Positions 51,168 through 60,215 of a stretch of DNA of 64,000 bases are shown piece after piece. Source of the DNA: Rhizobium grahamii (GTDB lineage: Bacteria > Pseudomonadota > Alphaproteobacteria > Rhizobiales > Rhizobiaceae). The notes under the pieces are model-generated. The model searched no databases. It was not told the origin of the DNA and was given only the letters and a program-made list of their open reading frames with translations. The stretch lies in assembly GCF_009498215.1 (NCBI RefSeq), contig NZ_CP043498.1, forward strand, positions 3,512,001 to 3,576,000, read 5' to 3'. Numbering within the stretch: the stretch's first letter is position 1; the number at the start of each line of letters is the position of its first letter. The translations under genes were made by a program, and so were the position numbers.

Positions 51168-52670
51168 TCATTTGTAGATGAACCCGATCGAGCCGTGGAA
51201 CTGCGCGTCGGCAACAGGCGTCTGGTGCCCGTAAACCTTGTTCACGCGGTTGAGGAAGAATGCTGCGCCATCGTTTTCCGGGCTGAAGTTGTCGTCCGGG
51301 CGATTGAGCTGGTTGCGCGCGACCGGGCGCACCAGATACGGCGTCGCGATGATGACAAGCTCGGTTTCGTCGCGTTCGACGGTGCGCTGGCGAAACAGCG
51401 TGCCGAGCAGCGGAATCTTGTTGACGCCAGGCGTGCCGTTGGAGGTCTGGGCGACGTTGTCACGGATCAAGCCGGCAAGCGCGATCGAGCCGCCCGAGGG
51501 AAGCTCGACGGAGGTTTCGGCCGCGCGACGTTGGTAGGTGGGAGTCGAGCCGGAAACCGACGGTGCCGGTTCCGACACATTGGTCTTGATCTGCAGGCTG
51601 ATGCGCCCCGAGGAGAGCACGACCGGCTTGAAGGCAAGATTGATGCCGTAGTTGTAAGGAACGATCGTGACGTTGCCGTCGTTGTCGGTCGTCGAATAGA
51701 GAACCTGGCCACCGGAGTTGAATGTCGCAGCCTGGCCGGAGATCGCGGTCAGCGTCGGTTCGGCCAGCGTCTTGACGACCTTTGCCTGTTCCAGCGCGCT
51801 GAGGTAGGTCGAGATGTCGTATTTGCCGATCGAGCTCTTGAACAGTGCTGCCAGACCGCCGCCGACGGTTGCTGTCGCGCTGTCCACGTTCGGAGATCCG
51901 AGCTGAGCGACCGATAGGCCCTTCGAGTTGGAAACGAGATTGTCGAAGCCGAGCTGCTTGAGGATTTCGCGACGGACTTCGGCGATCGTCACCTTCAGTG
52001 TTACCTGGTCTTCGCCTTCGATCTTCAGGAGATTGATAACCTGCGAGGTTTGGCGACCTTCGGCAAAGAGCGCAACGGAGCTGTCGCCGCCCTGGCCGCT
52101 CGCCGTTTCCGTTCGGGTGGTCGCTTCGCCGCCCTTCAGGAAGACCTGGGCGAGATCTGCGGCCTGTGCCGCGTCCTGCGGCGTGCGCACCGTGCCGGTC
52201 AGCACGATGTTGTCGGAGACGATCTCCACGTTGATGTTGGAATCGGGAATGAAGCGCCGCAGATTGCTTTCGAGCCCGGCGACATCGCGTTCGATGGCGA
52301 TGTCGAGGCTGACGATCTGCTGTCCGTCGGCGCCGAAAATGAAGATGTTGGTCTGTCCGACGGTCTTGCCGAAGAGGTAGATACGACGCGACGAGCGGGT
52401 GACGGCATCTGCCATCGACGGGTCGGAAACGAGGATATCATGCGCATCGACAGGCAGATCGACCACGATCGCCTTCTTCAACCCGAGCTTCAAGCTGCGG
52501 TGTGCGCCCGGGCCGGCCTGCGTGATCGTGACCATGCCGTCGGATTCCGCAAGTGCCGCCCGCACGCCGAAATCGCCGGGCAAGAAGCCCGGCGCCATGC
52601 CAGTCACGCCGATCACGAAGGATAGGCAGCCTGCCAGCAAAGGCTTTGTGTACCGCGTTGAATTGCCCAT
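51168..52670 (-). CDS. cpaC: Tad secretin
   Basis: A 500-aa CpaC/RcpA outer-membrane channel. Signal peptide at about 14-41, then the N-terminal pilus-assembly domain (KKAIVVDLPVDAHDILVSDP), a BON-like region and the secretin domain from about 260 with GGQVLYSTTDNDG and the terminal IPLLGTLFRQ motif. Its N-domain is related to the stand-alone protein at 54782. Confidence 0.93.
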   Translation of the reverse strand: MGNSTRYTKPLLAGCLSFVIGVTGMAPGFLPGDFGVRAALAESDGMVTITQAGPGAHRSLKLGLKKAIVVDLPVDAHDILVSDPSMADAVTRSSRRIYLFGKTVGQTNIFIFGADGQQIVSLDIAIERDVAGLESNLRRFIPDSNINVEIVSDNIVLTGTVRTPQDAAQAADLAQVFLKGGEATTRTETASGQGGDSSVALFAEGRQTSQVINLLKIEGEDQVTLKVTIAEVRREILKQLGFDNLVSNSKGLSVAQLGSPNVDSATATVGGGLAALFKSSIGKYDISTYLSALEQAKVVKTLAEPTLTAISGQAATFNSGGQVLYSTTDNDGNVTIVPYNYGINLAFKPVVLSSGRISLQIKTNVSEPAPSVSGSTPTYQRRAAETSVELPSGGSIALAGLIRDNVAQTSNGTPGVNKIPLLGTLFRQRTVERDETELVIIATPYLVRPVARNQLNRPDDNFSPENDGAAFFLNRVNKVYGHQTPVADAQFHGSIGFIYK

Positions 52671-52681
52671 TAGCGTTTCCT

Positions 52682-53497
52682 CTACTCGGCCTTTGCTGTG
52701 CCGGTGCTGTCGGTGACGATCGCCCCGGATTTGATGACCTGGACGATCGAGCTGCCGTTGTCGCCGCTCAGCAGGTAGTCGGCTGCGGTCGTATCCTGCT
52801 CGCGCGCATCGGCAACGGAACGAAGCGCCAGCGAAAGCCGGTCCGCCATTTGTTGCGCTACGGCGAGCACTTTGGTCTGGTCGGGCGTGAGTTCCAGCGT
52901 CGCGGTCGTCCCGACGACGGACTTGGAGCCGTCTTCCTTTTCCTGGATCTGCTGGTCGATGGCGAGAATACGCACGTTGCTCAGCACGGTTTCGGTCAGA
53001 TATTTGTCACCGCTCTTGGCCTTGCGCACCATGATGACGTCGACGCGGTCGTTAGGCAGGATGAAACCGCCCGCACCTGTCGCAACCGAGATCTCGGTCG
53101 CCACCGCGCGCTTGCCGGATGGCAGCAGCGACGACATGATCTTGCTGCTGGCATCGGCGATCTTCTCGGCGCGAACCGGTTCGCCTTCAAAGATCGGCAG
53201 ACGCACGACGGCGCCCTGCATATCCTTGATGGCATCCGGCTTCTCAGATTCGGTAATGAAGCCCTGGACAACGCCGCCCTGCGGCCATGGCATCCAGTGT
53301 ACGGCCTTGTCGTCGAGGCGCGCACCGACCGGCAGGTTGGCGCTCGAAACGAGCACGTTTACCGTTGGTTCTCTCTCGACGACGGATTGTACCTGGGTGA
53401 CGACCGACCCGCGCCCGGCAAGGCTCATCGCGAGTATGCCGGCGAGGCCGGCAGCCACGACGGCCACTCCAAGTATTAGAATTCGGGCGGGTTTCAT
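52682..53497 (-). CDS. cpaB: Tad pilus assembly protein (RcpC/CpaB)
   Basis: A 271-aa CpaB protein. N-terminal anchor ILILGVAVVAAGLAGILAMS (about 5-24) and a SAF/beta-clip domain with VNVLVSSANLPVGARL (about 46-61). Start at 53497 (MKPARILIL). Its ribosome site GGGGAA is contained in a 13-bp hairpin (53501-53542), suggesting control of translation. 11 bp upstream of cpaC. Confidence 0.9.
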   Translation of the reverse strand: MKPARILILGVAVVAAGLAGILAMSLAGRGSVVTQVQSVVEREPTVNVLVSSANLPVGARLDDKAVHWMPWPQGGVVQGFITESEKPDAIKDMQGAVVRLPIFEGEPVRAEKIADASSKIMSSLLPSGKRAVATEISVATGAGGFILPNDRVDVIMVRKAKSGDKYLTETVLSNVRILAIDQQIQEKEDGSKSVVGTTATLELTPDQTKVLAVAQQMADRLSLALRSVADAREQDTTAADYLLSGDNGSSIVQVIKSGAIVTDSTGTAKAE

Positions 53498-53500
53498 TGG

Positions 53501-53542
53501 TCCATTCCCCGGAGATTCGAGATATTCGTTCCGGAGAATGGA
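53501..53542 (-). promoter_or_regulatory. Hairpin covering the cpaB ribosome-binding site
   Basis: On the minus strand TCCATTCTCCGGA and TCCGGGGAATGGA pair over 13 bp (one G-U pair) with a 16-nt loop. The second arm contains the cpaB ribosome site GGGGAA, and the ATG follows 3 nt later. In RNA this would block initiation or act as a partial terminator between cpaA and cpaB. Confidence 0.6.
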
Positions 53543-53605
53543 CCTCAATTGGTGTAATTATAGTTAACGAAAGCCTTCGGATTTAGGTTAATTCTACCTT
53601 AATTC

Positions 53606-54121
53606 CTAGGATTTCACGGCTTCCAGCGCGGCGAGAAACAGCGGACTTTGAGGGAAAGCAAGAAAGCCCCCGATCGCGATGGCGATACCGTAAGGGACCT
53701 TCTTAGCCGTAAGAATGGAATGGGGAACCGGCAGGCCGGTCGCCAGTATGACATCCGAATACATCCGGATCCCAAGAATAACGAGGGTAACGGCGCCGCC
53801 GATGATGCCGACATAGACGACAAAGGCGGCAAGCGACGGATCATATCCGAACCAGAGTGCGGCGGCTGTCAGCAGCTTCGCATCCCCGCCGCCCATGACG
53901 TTCAGCGCGAAGAGCGCGAAGCAGGCGGCAAACACGGCGGCACCGGCTACGAGGTGCATGCAGATGGCGGCTGGCGGCAGGCCCGCCATGAAAGCGATCG
54001 GAACAAATGCTGCAGCGAGGATGAGCGATACCCTGTTGGGGATCGTCATCGTAAGAATATCAGACAGTGCGGCGATCGCCAGGCACAGCGGGAAAATCAG
54101 AAAAATTGCCGCTTCAGTCAT
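53606..54121 (-). CDS. cpaA: Prepilin peptidase (CpaA/TadV)
   Basis: A 171-aa membrane aspartic protease that cuts the prepilin leader. Six hydrophobic segments; catalytic Asp are expected in LSDILTMTIPNRV (about Asp21) and GGGDAKLLTA (about Asp80). Short form without the methylase domain, as in other Tad loci. It lies 77 bp after the pilin gene; a strong stem-loop separates them. Confidence 0.9.
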   Translation of the reverse strand: MTEAAIFLIFPLCLAIAALSDILTMTIPNRVSLILAAAFVPIAFMAGLPPAAICMHLVAGAAVFAACFALFALNVMGGGDAKLLTAAALWFGYDPSLAAFVVYVGIIGGAVTLVILGIRMYSDVILATGLPVPHSILTAKKVPYGIAIAIGGFLAFPQSPLFLAALEAVKS

Positions 54122-54141
54122 ATTCGCTCCCCAAGCACGAA

Positions 54142-54169
54142 AGGCTCACGGTCATCTGCCCGTGAGCCT
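54142..54169 (-). terminator. Stem-loop between pilin gene and cpaA
   Basis: AGGCTCACGG and CCGTGAGCCT form a perfect 10-bp stem (loop 8 nt), 30 bp after the pilin stop; TTTC follows on the minus strand. It is probably a partial terminator or a 3' stabiliser that keeps pilin mRNA above the assembly genes. Confidence 0.65.
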
Positions 54170-54198
54170 CCAGTAACACATGCGCGGTTACCGCGATA

Positions 54199-54378
54199 TC
54201 AGGTCGGCGTCTTGCTGCTGATCGTGTTCGACAGGCTGTTGAACATGAGGTTCAGTTTGTTGCCGAGAGCGGATGCACCGGTGATGAGCGCTACGGAAAT
54301 GAGCGCTGCGATCAGGCCGTATTCGATTGCGGTCGCGCCGGATTCGTCCTTGAGAAAACGGCTTACAAGCTTGGTCAT
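54199..54378 (-). CDS. pilA: Flp/Fap type major pilin subunit
   Basis: A 59-aa prepilin, too short to be noticed by length filters. Product MTKLVSRFLKDESG / ATAIEYGLIAALISVALI...; the leader ends at Gly14 and the mature pilin has Glu19, the +5 glutamate, and the GLIAALI helix typical of Flp pilins. Processed by the prepilin peptidase encoded next. First gene of the leftward Tad operon; its promoter must lie in the AT-rich 54.38-54.78 kb gap. Confidence 0.93.
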   Translation of the reverse strand: MTKLVSRFLKDESGATAIEYGLIAALISVALITGASALGNKLNLMFNSLSNTISSKTPT

Positions 54379-54781
54379 GATAACTCCTAACTCCAGTTGA
54401 TGTTCAGCACGTCCGCCAACTGTTTGCCGTTGATCGGATTGGCCTACCCTAGCGAGTGGCGCTTTCCATCAACTTAAAGAATTGAGTTACCGATGCGTAA
54501 ACGTGTTTAGCGCTTTGAATATGGTAAGTGTTGCCTTCGATCGAAACTTAAAATTCGAAGTATTGTCACCTAACGTCTTCTTGATACTACAGGACTTCCC
54601 GGAAACCACCGTTTCCCGCCGTTTGCTCGTGTCGTCGCCTGTGCTGGAACGCGCCGTGCCATATGCTCCAAATCGAGCCTATCTCGCGTGCTATAAGATG
54701 AATCACCATCGGTTAAATCTTCGTTCACCATTTTTTCCCATGCTGGCGGGAGGTTCCATTAAGATCGCGAAAGAAAAGTGG
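54379..54781. other. Intergenic region with divergent pilus promoters
   Basis: 403 bp between pilA (leftward) and the 138-aa secretin N-domain gene (rightward). It is lower in GC than its neighbours and holds no convincing gene. A perfect inverted repeat GGAAAC-CACC-GTTTCC (54601-54616) is the only symmetric element noticed; it may bind a regulator. Confidence 0.5.
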
Positions 54782-55198
54782 ATGTCACCGAGCGGCAAAA
54801 GGATATTTCTCGCCAGCGCTCTTGCCGTCGCGGGTCTCTCACAAGCAGCCGTGGCGCAGCAATCCGAAATGCTGCGCGTCTATATGGATCAGGCGCGCGT
54901 GTTGAAGCTTGACCGTCCTGTCAGCAAGGTCATCATCGGCAATGCCAAGGTGGCCGACGCAACCGTCGCCGACCCCAAGACGATCGTGCTGACCGGCAGA
55001 AGCTTCGGCAGCACCAATCTTGTCCTTCTCGATTCGGACGGCAACGCAATCCTTGATGAGAGCATCCTTGTCTCGATCGACGAAGCAAACACTGTGCGCG
55101 TTTTCCGCCAGACGGAACGGACGGTCCTGTCCTGCACGCCGAATTGCGAGCAGCACAGCGCCCCCTCGAACGAAACCTCGGCCGCAGCATCCAACTAA
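54782..55198 (+). CDS. Stand-alone secretin N-domain (pilus assembly N-terminal domain) protein
   Basis: A 138-aa secreted protein: signal RIFLASALAVAGLSQAAVAQ (about 7-26), then a domain related to the N-terminus of CpaC (VLKLDRPVSKVIIGNAKVAD, about 40-59, and TIVLTGRSFGSTNLVLLD), ending in a Cys-containing tail. It lacks the secretin pore. Start 54782 has weak AAAGAAAAG; an ATG at 54740 is possible. It probably works in the periplasm with the Tad secretin or with the pseudopilins that follow. Confidence 0.75.
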   Translation: MSPSGKRIFLASALAVAGLSQAAVAQQSEMLRVYMDQARVLKLDRPVSKVIIGNAKVADATVADPKTIVLTGRSFGSTNLVLLDSDGNAILDESILVSIDEANTVRVFRQTERTVLSCTPNCEQHSAPSNETSAAASN

Positions 55199-55285
55199 GC
55201 TCGTTAAACTTCTGAGCCGCTCTGAAACGAAAAATCAACGCTCGTCGCGTAAGACTGCGCGATCAAAGCTGTTCGGACAAAAACC

Positions 55286-55903
55286 ATGACGGAATTGGAT
55301 CAGACAGCGGAAGGGGCCAGACGGCGGGGATGGACACGTCGACGGTCAATTGCCGCTTTCGCGCGCTCTCGCGATGGATCGGCGGCGATCGAGTTTGCCC
55401 TGCTCGCCATTCCCTATTTCATGATTGTCTTCGCGATCATCGAGACCTTCGTCGCCTTCGCGGGCGAACAACTCGTTTCCAGCGCCGTCGATACGCTGAG
55501 CCGCAAGATACGGACGGGTCAGATCACGCTCGCGAACACCGACCGCACGGCATTTCGTACCGCGCTCTGCAACGAGATCTCCGTCCTGATCAAATGCTCG
55601 ACGACAGAGGCCGCAACGCCCAACAAGCTTTATGTCGACGTGCAGAAGTTCTCGACGTTCGCGGCCATCCCGACAACCATTCCGAAGGTGTCGACGGCGA
55701 ATTACGCGGATATCAATACGTCGGCCTTCCAATACGCGCCGGGCGGTGCCGGAACGATCAACATGGTCAGGGCCTACTATCGCTGGCAGGTCATTACCGA
55801 CCTCATCCGCCCCTACATCTCCAGCGTTCGGCCCGCCGACGGCTCCTCGGCCTATTTCCTCATCGTCGCGACCGCGGCTTTCCAGAACGAGCAGTATCCG
55901 TGA
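55286..55903 (+). CDS. TadE-like pseudopilin
   Basis: A 205-aa protein with basic N-terminus, then SRDGSAAIEFALLAIPYFMI (about 28-47) and a transmembrane helix, the TadE pattern with prepilin-type cleavage after Gly31. The mature part is exposed in the periplasm with Cys in a loop (CNEISVLIKC). TadE/F proteins are minor pilins processed by the CpaA peptidase. Overlaps the next gene by 1 bp. Confidence 0.85.
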   Translation: MTELDQTAEGARRRGWTRRRSIAAFARSRDGSAAIEFALLAIPYFMIVFAIIETFVAFAGEQLVSSAVDTLSRKIRTGQITLANTDRTAFRTALCNEISVLIKCSTTEAATPNKLYVDVQKFSTFAAIPTTIPKVSTANYADINTSAFQYAPGGAGTINMVRAYYRWQVITDLIRPYISSVRPADGSSAYFLIVATAAFQNEQYP

Positions 55904-56484
55904 TGGCCCTTCGTAACGCTTTGCGGAAACTGAGAAGACTGGGTAGCCGTTTCGCGAGGGATCGCGAGGGCGTCGGTGCGATCGAGTTCGCGATCCTGTT
56001 TCCGATCCTCGTCGTGCTCTATGTCGGTGCGTTCGAGATTACCATCGGATTGAGCCTCAGCAAGCGCGCCGCGCGATCGGCCGCGTCTGTCGCCGATGTA
56101 GTAACCCAGCAGCAGAGCGTCACGAAGTCCTGGCTGGCCGACATGCCTTCGGTCGCAAGCGCGATCTTTGCTCCGTACCCGACAACGGGAATGACGCTGA
56201 AGATCACCGGCATCACGATCGATTCGTCCGCCAATCCGAAGGTCAAGTGGTCCTGGGCCCAAGATAACTCCGCGCCCTATGCCGCAAACTCGGCGGTCAC
56301 GGTGCCGACGGATCTGAAAAAGGCGAGCAGCTTCCTCGTTCGTGCCGAGATCACTGTGCCGTACCAGCTGTTCCTCTTCGCGTTCGCGCCGAATCTCGTG
56401 TCGAACACAAGCGCCCTGACGATCAGCCGGACCTATTACTATCGCCAGCGTCAGGGCGATGACGTCGCCTGCAGCGATTGCTGA
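55903..56484 (+). CDS. TadE/TadG-like pseudopilin
   Basis: A 193-aa protein, start ATG 55903 overlapping the previous stop. N-terminus is basic, then DREGVGAIEFAILFPILVVL (about 20-39), a TadE-type helix; cleavage after Gly23 or Gly25 would be expected. The C-terminus ends in two close Cys (VACSDC). It was found by its reading frame inside a longer spurious one. Probably cotranscribed with the previous gene. Confidence 0.82.
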   Translation: MALRNALRKLRRLGSRFARDREGVGAIEFAILFPILVVLYVGAFEITIGLSLSKRAARSAASVADVVTQQQSVTKSWLADMPSVASAIFAPYPTTGMTLKITGITIDSSANPKVKWSWAQDNSAPYAANSAVTVPTDLKKASSFLVRAEITVPYQLFLFAFAPNLVSNTSALTISRTYYYRQRQGDDVACSDC

Positions 56485-56586
56485 CAGCTCGTTTCCCCGC
56501 GATATTTGCCAAGTCACCACGACCGATATAAGGCTTGGCCTTTCGCAGCCTGCAGACGTCGGGCGCGTTTTGCTATCGGGTGAACC

Positions 56587-57807
56587 ATGCCGCGTGCTTT
56601 TCTGTTCGTTCTGGATTCCTTCGGAGTCGGCGGTGCGCCGGATGCAACGACCTATGGCGACGAGGGCGCCAATACGCTCGGCCATATAGCGGAATTCTGC
56701 GCCGCCGGGGCAGGGGACCGCGAAGGACTGCGCGCTGGCCCGCTGCAGCTTCCGAACATGTCGGCCTTGGGGTTGCTGCATCTCGCCAAGGCGGCTTCCG
56801 GTCGCTTCCCGGCAGGGATGCCGGTGCCGGAGAAAATTTACGCGACCTACGGCTCCGCCAACGAGGTCTCGCGCGGCAAGGATACGCCGTCAGGGCACTG
56901 GGAGATCGCCGGAACGCCGGTAACCTTCGACTGGGGCTATTTTCCCACTGATGGAGATGCATTCTCGCCCGACTTTCTGGAGTCGCTGTGCCGTGCGGCC
57001 GATGTGCCCGGCATCCTCGGCAACTGCCACGCATCGGGGACCGATATCATAGCGCGCTTCGGCGAGGAACACATCCGGACGGGCAAGCCCATCTGTTACA
57101 CCTCGACGGACTCGGTGTTCCAGGTTGCCGCGCATGAAACGCATTTCGGTCTCGACCGGCTGATGACGTTCTGCGCGATCGCGCGAGCATTGCTCGACCC
57201 GATGAATATCGGACGGGTGATTGCCCGGCCGTTCGTCGGCGAACGGGTGGCCAATTTTCAGCGAACCGGAAATCGTCGCGACTTTTCGGTTCCACCGCCG
57301 GAGCCGACGCTGCTCGATCGGCTGGTGAAGGAAGGGCGCAACGTGCATGCCATCGGCAAGATCGGCGACATCTTCGCCCATCAGGGTGTGTCGCGCGTGA
57401 TCAAGGCCAACGGCAATCAGGCGCTGATGGACGCGACGCTCGACGCGATGGATACCGCCGAGGACGGCGACCTGGTCTTCACCAATTTCGTCGATTTCGA
57501 CATGGTCTATGGCCACCGTCGCGATGTTCCGGGCTATGCCGCAGCTCTCGAGGCATTCGATGCCCGTTTGCCCGAGGTCGGCGGCAAACTAAAGCCCGGA
57601 GATCTCGTCATCCTGACCGCCGATCACGGCTGCGACCCGACCTGGCGCGGCACCGATCACACCCGCGAACGGGTGCCTATCATTGCCTATGGCCCGGGCT
57701 TGCGCCCTCGCGATATCGGTATCCGCTCGACCTACGCCGACATCGGCGAGACGATCGCCCGGCATCTGCGCATTCCGACCGGCCAGCACGGGAGAAGCTT
57801 TCTATGA
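56587..57807 (+). CDS. deoB: Phosphopentomutase
   Basis: Interconverts (deoxy)ribose 1- and 5-phosphate, linking nucleoside phosphorolysis to sugar metabolism. The 406-aa protein has the alkaline-phosphatase-fold metal sites [16 protein letters not shown] (5-20) and [18 protein letters not shown] (near 338-355) and the phosphorylated-Thr region [10 protein letters not shown]. Its stop overlaps add by 4 bp. Confidence 0.96.
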   Translation: MPRAFLFVLDSFGVGGAPDATTYGDEGANTLGHIAEFCAAGAGDREGLRAGPLQLPNMSALGLLHLAKAASGRFPAGMPVPEKIYATYGSANEVSRGKDTPSGHWEIAGTPVTFDWGYFPTDGDAFSPDFLESLCRAADVPGILGNCHASGTDIIARFGEEHIRTGKPICYTSTDSVFQVAAHETHFGLDRLMTFCAIARALLDPMNIGRVIARPFVGERVANFQRTGNRRDFSVPPPEPTLLDRLVKEGRNVHAIGKIGDIFAHQGVSRVIKANGNQALMDATLDAMDTAEDGDLVFTNFVDFDMVYGHRRDVPGYAAALEAFDARLPEVGGKLKPGDLVILTADHGCDPTWRGTDHTRERVPIIAYGPGLRPRDIGIRSTYADIGETIARHLRIPTGQHGRSFL

Positions 57808-58772
57808 CCCGCCATTTGAAGAAGGTCGAGCTGCACTGCCATCTGGAAGGGGCGGCTCCTCCATCGCTGACGTTGGCGCAGGCCCGCAAATACAACATCG
57901 ACATCGCCGCATATCTGAAGGACGGAGCCTATGTCTGGCACGACTTCGCGAGCTTCCTGCAGTGCTACGACAAGATTTCCGAGGTCTACAAGACCGAGGA
58001 AGACTATGCGCTGCTGACGGAAACCTATCTGGGCGAGCTTGCCTCGGTTGGTACGATCTACAGCGAATTGATTGTCTCGCCCGATCACGGAAAACGCATC
58101 GGCCTTGGAGCTGACGCTTACATCGCCGGTGTTTGCGAAGGCATCCGCCGGGCAGAGGCTGCAAACGGGATCGTGGCCCGGCTGATCGTCACGGGCGAGC
58201 GGCATTTCGGTCCCGATAGTGTTGTCGGTGCCGCGGAATATGCCGCGAAGGCACGCAACCCGCTGATCACAGGCTTCAATCTTGCCGGTGAGGAGCGTAT
58301 GGGCCGCGTTGCCGACTACGCCCGGGCTTTCGACATCGCGCGTGATGCCGGTCTTGGGCTGACGATCCACGCGGGCGAAGTCTGCGGACCGTTCAGCGTC
58401 GCCGATGCACTCGATGTCGTGCGTCCGTCCCGCATCGGTCATGGCGTGCGGGCGATCGAGGATGAAGCCTTGGTGCGTCGTCTGGCGGAGCAGGGCACGG
58501 TTCTCGAAGTGTGCCCCGGCTCGAACATCGCATTGAAGGTCTTTCCGGATTTTGCCGCCCACCCGCTGCGGCGGCTGAAGGAAGCAGGCGTGCGGGTAAC
58601 GATCAGTTCCGACGACCCACCCTTCTTCCATACGTCGCTCGAGCGCGAGTATGAGCTTGCGGCGAGCGCCTTCGGCTTCACCGATAGCGAGATCGACGAG
58701 CTGACGCGCACGGGCCTCGAAGCGGCCTTCGTGGACGAAGAGACGCGCAAGGTCCTTCTGGCGCGCCTCTGA
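57804..58772 (+). CDS. add: Adenosine deaminase
   Basis: A 322-aa metal-dependent deaminase of adenosine or deoxyadenosine. Zinc ligands lie in ELHCHLEGA (HxH near residue 12-14), TIHAGE (His/Glu) and SSDDPPFF. Short relative of the usual 330-350 aa. The ATG overlaps the deoB stop, so it is coupled with it. Some members of the family act on adenine or other purines; the neighbours point to nucleoside salvage. Confidence 0.88.
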   Translation: MTRHLKKVELHCHLEGAAPPSLTLAQARKYNIDIAAYLKDGAYVWHDFASFLQCYDKISEVYKTEEDYALLTETYLGELASVGTIYSELIVSPDHGKRIGLGADAYIAGVCEGIRRAEAANGIVARLIVTGERHFGPDSVVGAAEYAAKARNPLITGFNLAGEERMGRVADYARAFDIARDAGLGLTIHAGEVCGPFSVADALDVVRPSRIGHGVRAIEDEALVRRLAEQGTVLEVCPGSNIALKVFPDFAAHPLRRLKEAGVRVTISSDDPPFFHTSLEREYELAASAFGFTDSEIDELTRTGLEAAFVDEETRKVLLARL

Positions 58773-58806
58773 GCGTCCGTGATTGGGGATCAGCAATGCA
58801 AATCGT

Positions 58807-58833
58807 CGTCCGCTCTTGCAGCGGACGGGATTT
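58807..58833 (+). terminator. Stem-loop after deoB-add
   Basis: CGTCCGC and GCGGACG pair over 7 bp around TCTTGCA, followed by GGATTT, 34 bp after the add stop. It probably ends the deoB-add message, with upp starting independently at 58881. Confidence 0.55.
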
Positions 58834-58880
58834 CCATGAAAGAAACATCCTATAAGAATAGCTAAAGAAAGGGCTCGGCC

Positions 58881-59510
58881 ATGGACGGCGTTACGGTCAT
58901 CGATCATCCGCTTGTGCAGCACAAACTCACCATCATGCGGCGCAAGGAAACATCGACCGGAAGTTTCCGTCGCCTGTTGCGCGAGATATCGACGCTGCTG
59001 TGTTACGAGGTGACCCGAGACCTCGAGCTGACGATGGAAACTATCGAGACGCCCATGGAAACCATGGAATCGCCGATTCTGGAAGGCAAGAAGCTCGTTT
59101 TCGCGTCGATCCTTCGCGCTGGTAACGGTCTTCTGGAAGGCATGCTGGATCTGGTCCCGTCGGCCCGCGTATCGCATATCGGCGTCTACCGCGACCATGA
59201 TACGCTGCAGCCAGTCGAATACTACTTCAAGGCACCGGAGGACATTTCCGAGCGCCTGATCATTGTCGTCGATCCGATGCTTGCCACCGGCAATTCGTCG
59301 ATCGCCGCGATCGAGAAGCTCAAGGAGCGCGGCGCACACAACATCCGCTTCCTCTGCCTGCTGGCGGCGCCGGAAGGCATCAAGAACTTCCGCGAGGCGC
59401 ATCCGGACGTGCCCGTCTTCACGGCGTCGATCGACAGCCATCTGAACGATAAGGGCTACATCGTGCCGGGATTGGGCGACGCCGGCGACCGCATGTACGG
59501 CACGAAATAA
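58881..59510 (+). CDS. upp: Uracil phosphoribosyltransferase
   Basis: Makes UMP from uracil and PRPP. The 209-aa length is typical. [19 protein letters not shown] (76-94) and the PRPP-binding [11 protein letters not shown] (131-141) are visible. AAAGAAAGGG precedes the ATG. It belongs to pyrimidine salvage with cdd and the deo genes around. Confidence 0.96.
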   Translation: MDGVTVIDHPLVQHKLTIMRRKETSTGSFRRLLREISTLLCYEVTRDLELTMETIETPMETMESPILEGKKLVFASILRAGNGLLEGMLDLVPSARVSHIGVYRDHDTLQPVEYYFKAPEDISERLIIVVDPMLATGNSSIAAIEKLKERGAHNIRFLCLLAAPEGIKNFREAHPDVPVFTASIDSHLNDKGYIVPGLGDAGDRMYGTK

Positions 59511-59542
59511 TTAACGCGCCATTTACCAGATGTTGGTGGTTG

Positions 59543-59572
59543 ATGCCCCGGAACGACCTTCCGGGGCATTTT
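59543..59572 (+). terminator. Rho-independent terminator after upp
   Basis: ATGCCCCGGAA and TTCCGGGGCAT form a perfect 11-bp stem with a 5-nt loop, then TTTT. Strongest terminator seen in the window. Confidence 0.9.
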
Positions 59573-59669
59573 CATTGAGGCATTAGTAACTTGTCAGCAA
59601 TTGCGGCGTAGCACCTAGAGACATGGCCTCGCATGATGCGCGGTTTATACAGGAAGGATTTCTGTCTCC

Positions 59670-60209
59670 ATGCTCGTGCGTACAATCATATTCGCAAGCA
59701 TCGCAGCGGTGTTTGCCAGCCAGGTCCCATCGTTGATCGGGGCAACAGGCAGTGTTTCCCGCCCAGAGCCTGCCGTCTCTGCGAATTACGTTTCCGGCAC
59801 CGTCGATACGGTGCAGCCGTCCCAGGCATCCACGTCGCTGGGCACGATGCGCCTGCAGGCCGATGCTCAGGGCCACTATACAGGCGATTTCAGGATAAAC
59901 GGTCGTCAGGTGCAGGGGTTGATCGATACCGGCGCCACCTATGTCGCCCTGAACGAAAGCCTCGCGCGCCGCCTCGGCTATACCGCCAACCAGCTGGATT
60001 TCCGCTACGCCGTCAGCACAGCCAACGGTCAGACGAAAGCCGCTCATGTTACCCTGGATCGCGTCGAGATCGGCGGTATCCGCGTTCGCGATGTGGAAGC
60101 TTTCGTCCTGAGAGACGAGGCCCTGTCTTCGACGCTTGTCGGCATGAGCTTCCTGAAGAAGCTCGGATCCTATTCCGTCGCTGACGGATCGCTCAGCCTG
60201 AAGCAATAA
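59670..60209 (+). CDS. Retropepsin-like aspartic protease (TIGR02281 type)
   Basis: A 179-aa exported or anchored protein. An N-terminal hydrophobic segment (IIFASIAAVFASQVPSL, about 6-22) precedes a single pepsin-like lobe with the active-site motif GLIDTGATYVAL (about 84-95) and GMSFLKKLG near the end. Such proteins work as dimers; their role is unknown in most bacteria. Convergent with deoA, 6 bp away. Confidence 0.87.
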   Translation: MLVRTIIFASIAAVFASQVPSLIGATGSVSRPEPAVSANYVSGTVDTVQPSQASTSLGTMRLQADAQGHYTGDFRINGRQVQGLIDTGATYVALNESLARRLGYTANQLDFRYAVSTANGQTKAAHVTLDRVEIGGIRVRDVEAFVLRDEALSSTLVGMSFLKKLGSYSVADGSLSLKQ

Positions 60210-60215
60210 AGAACA

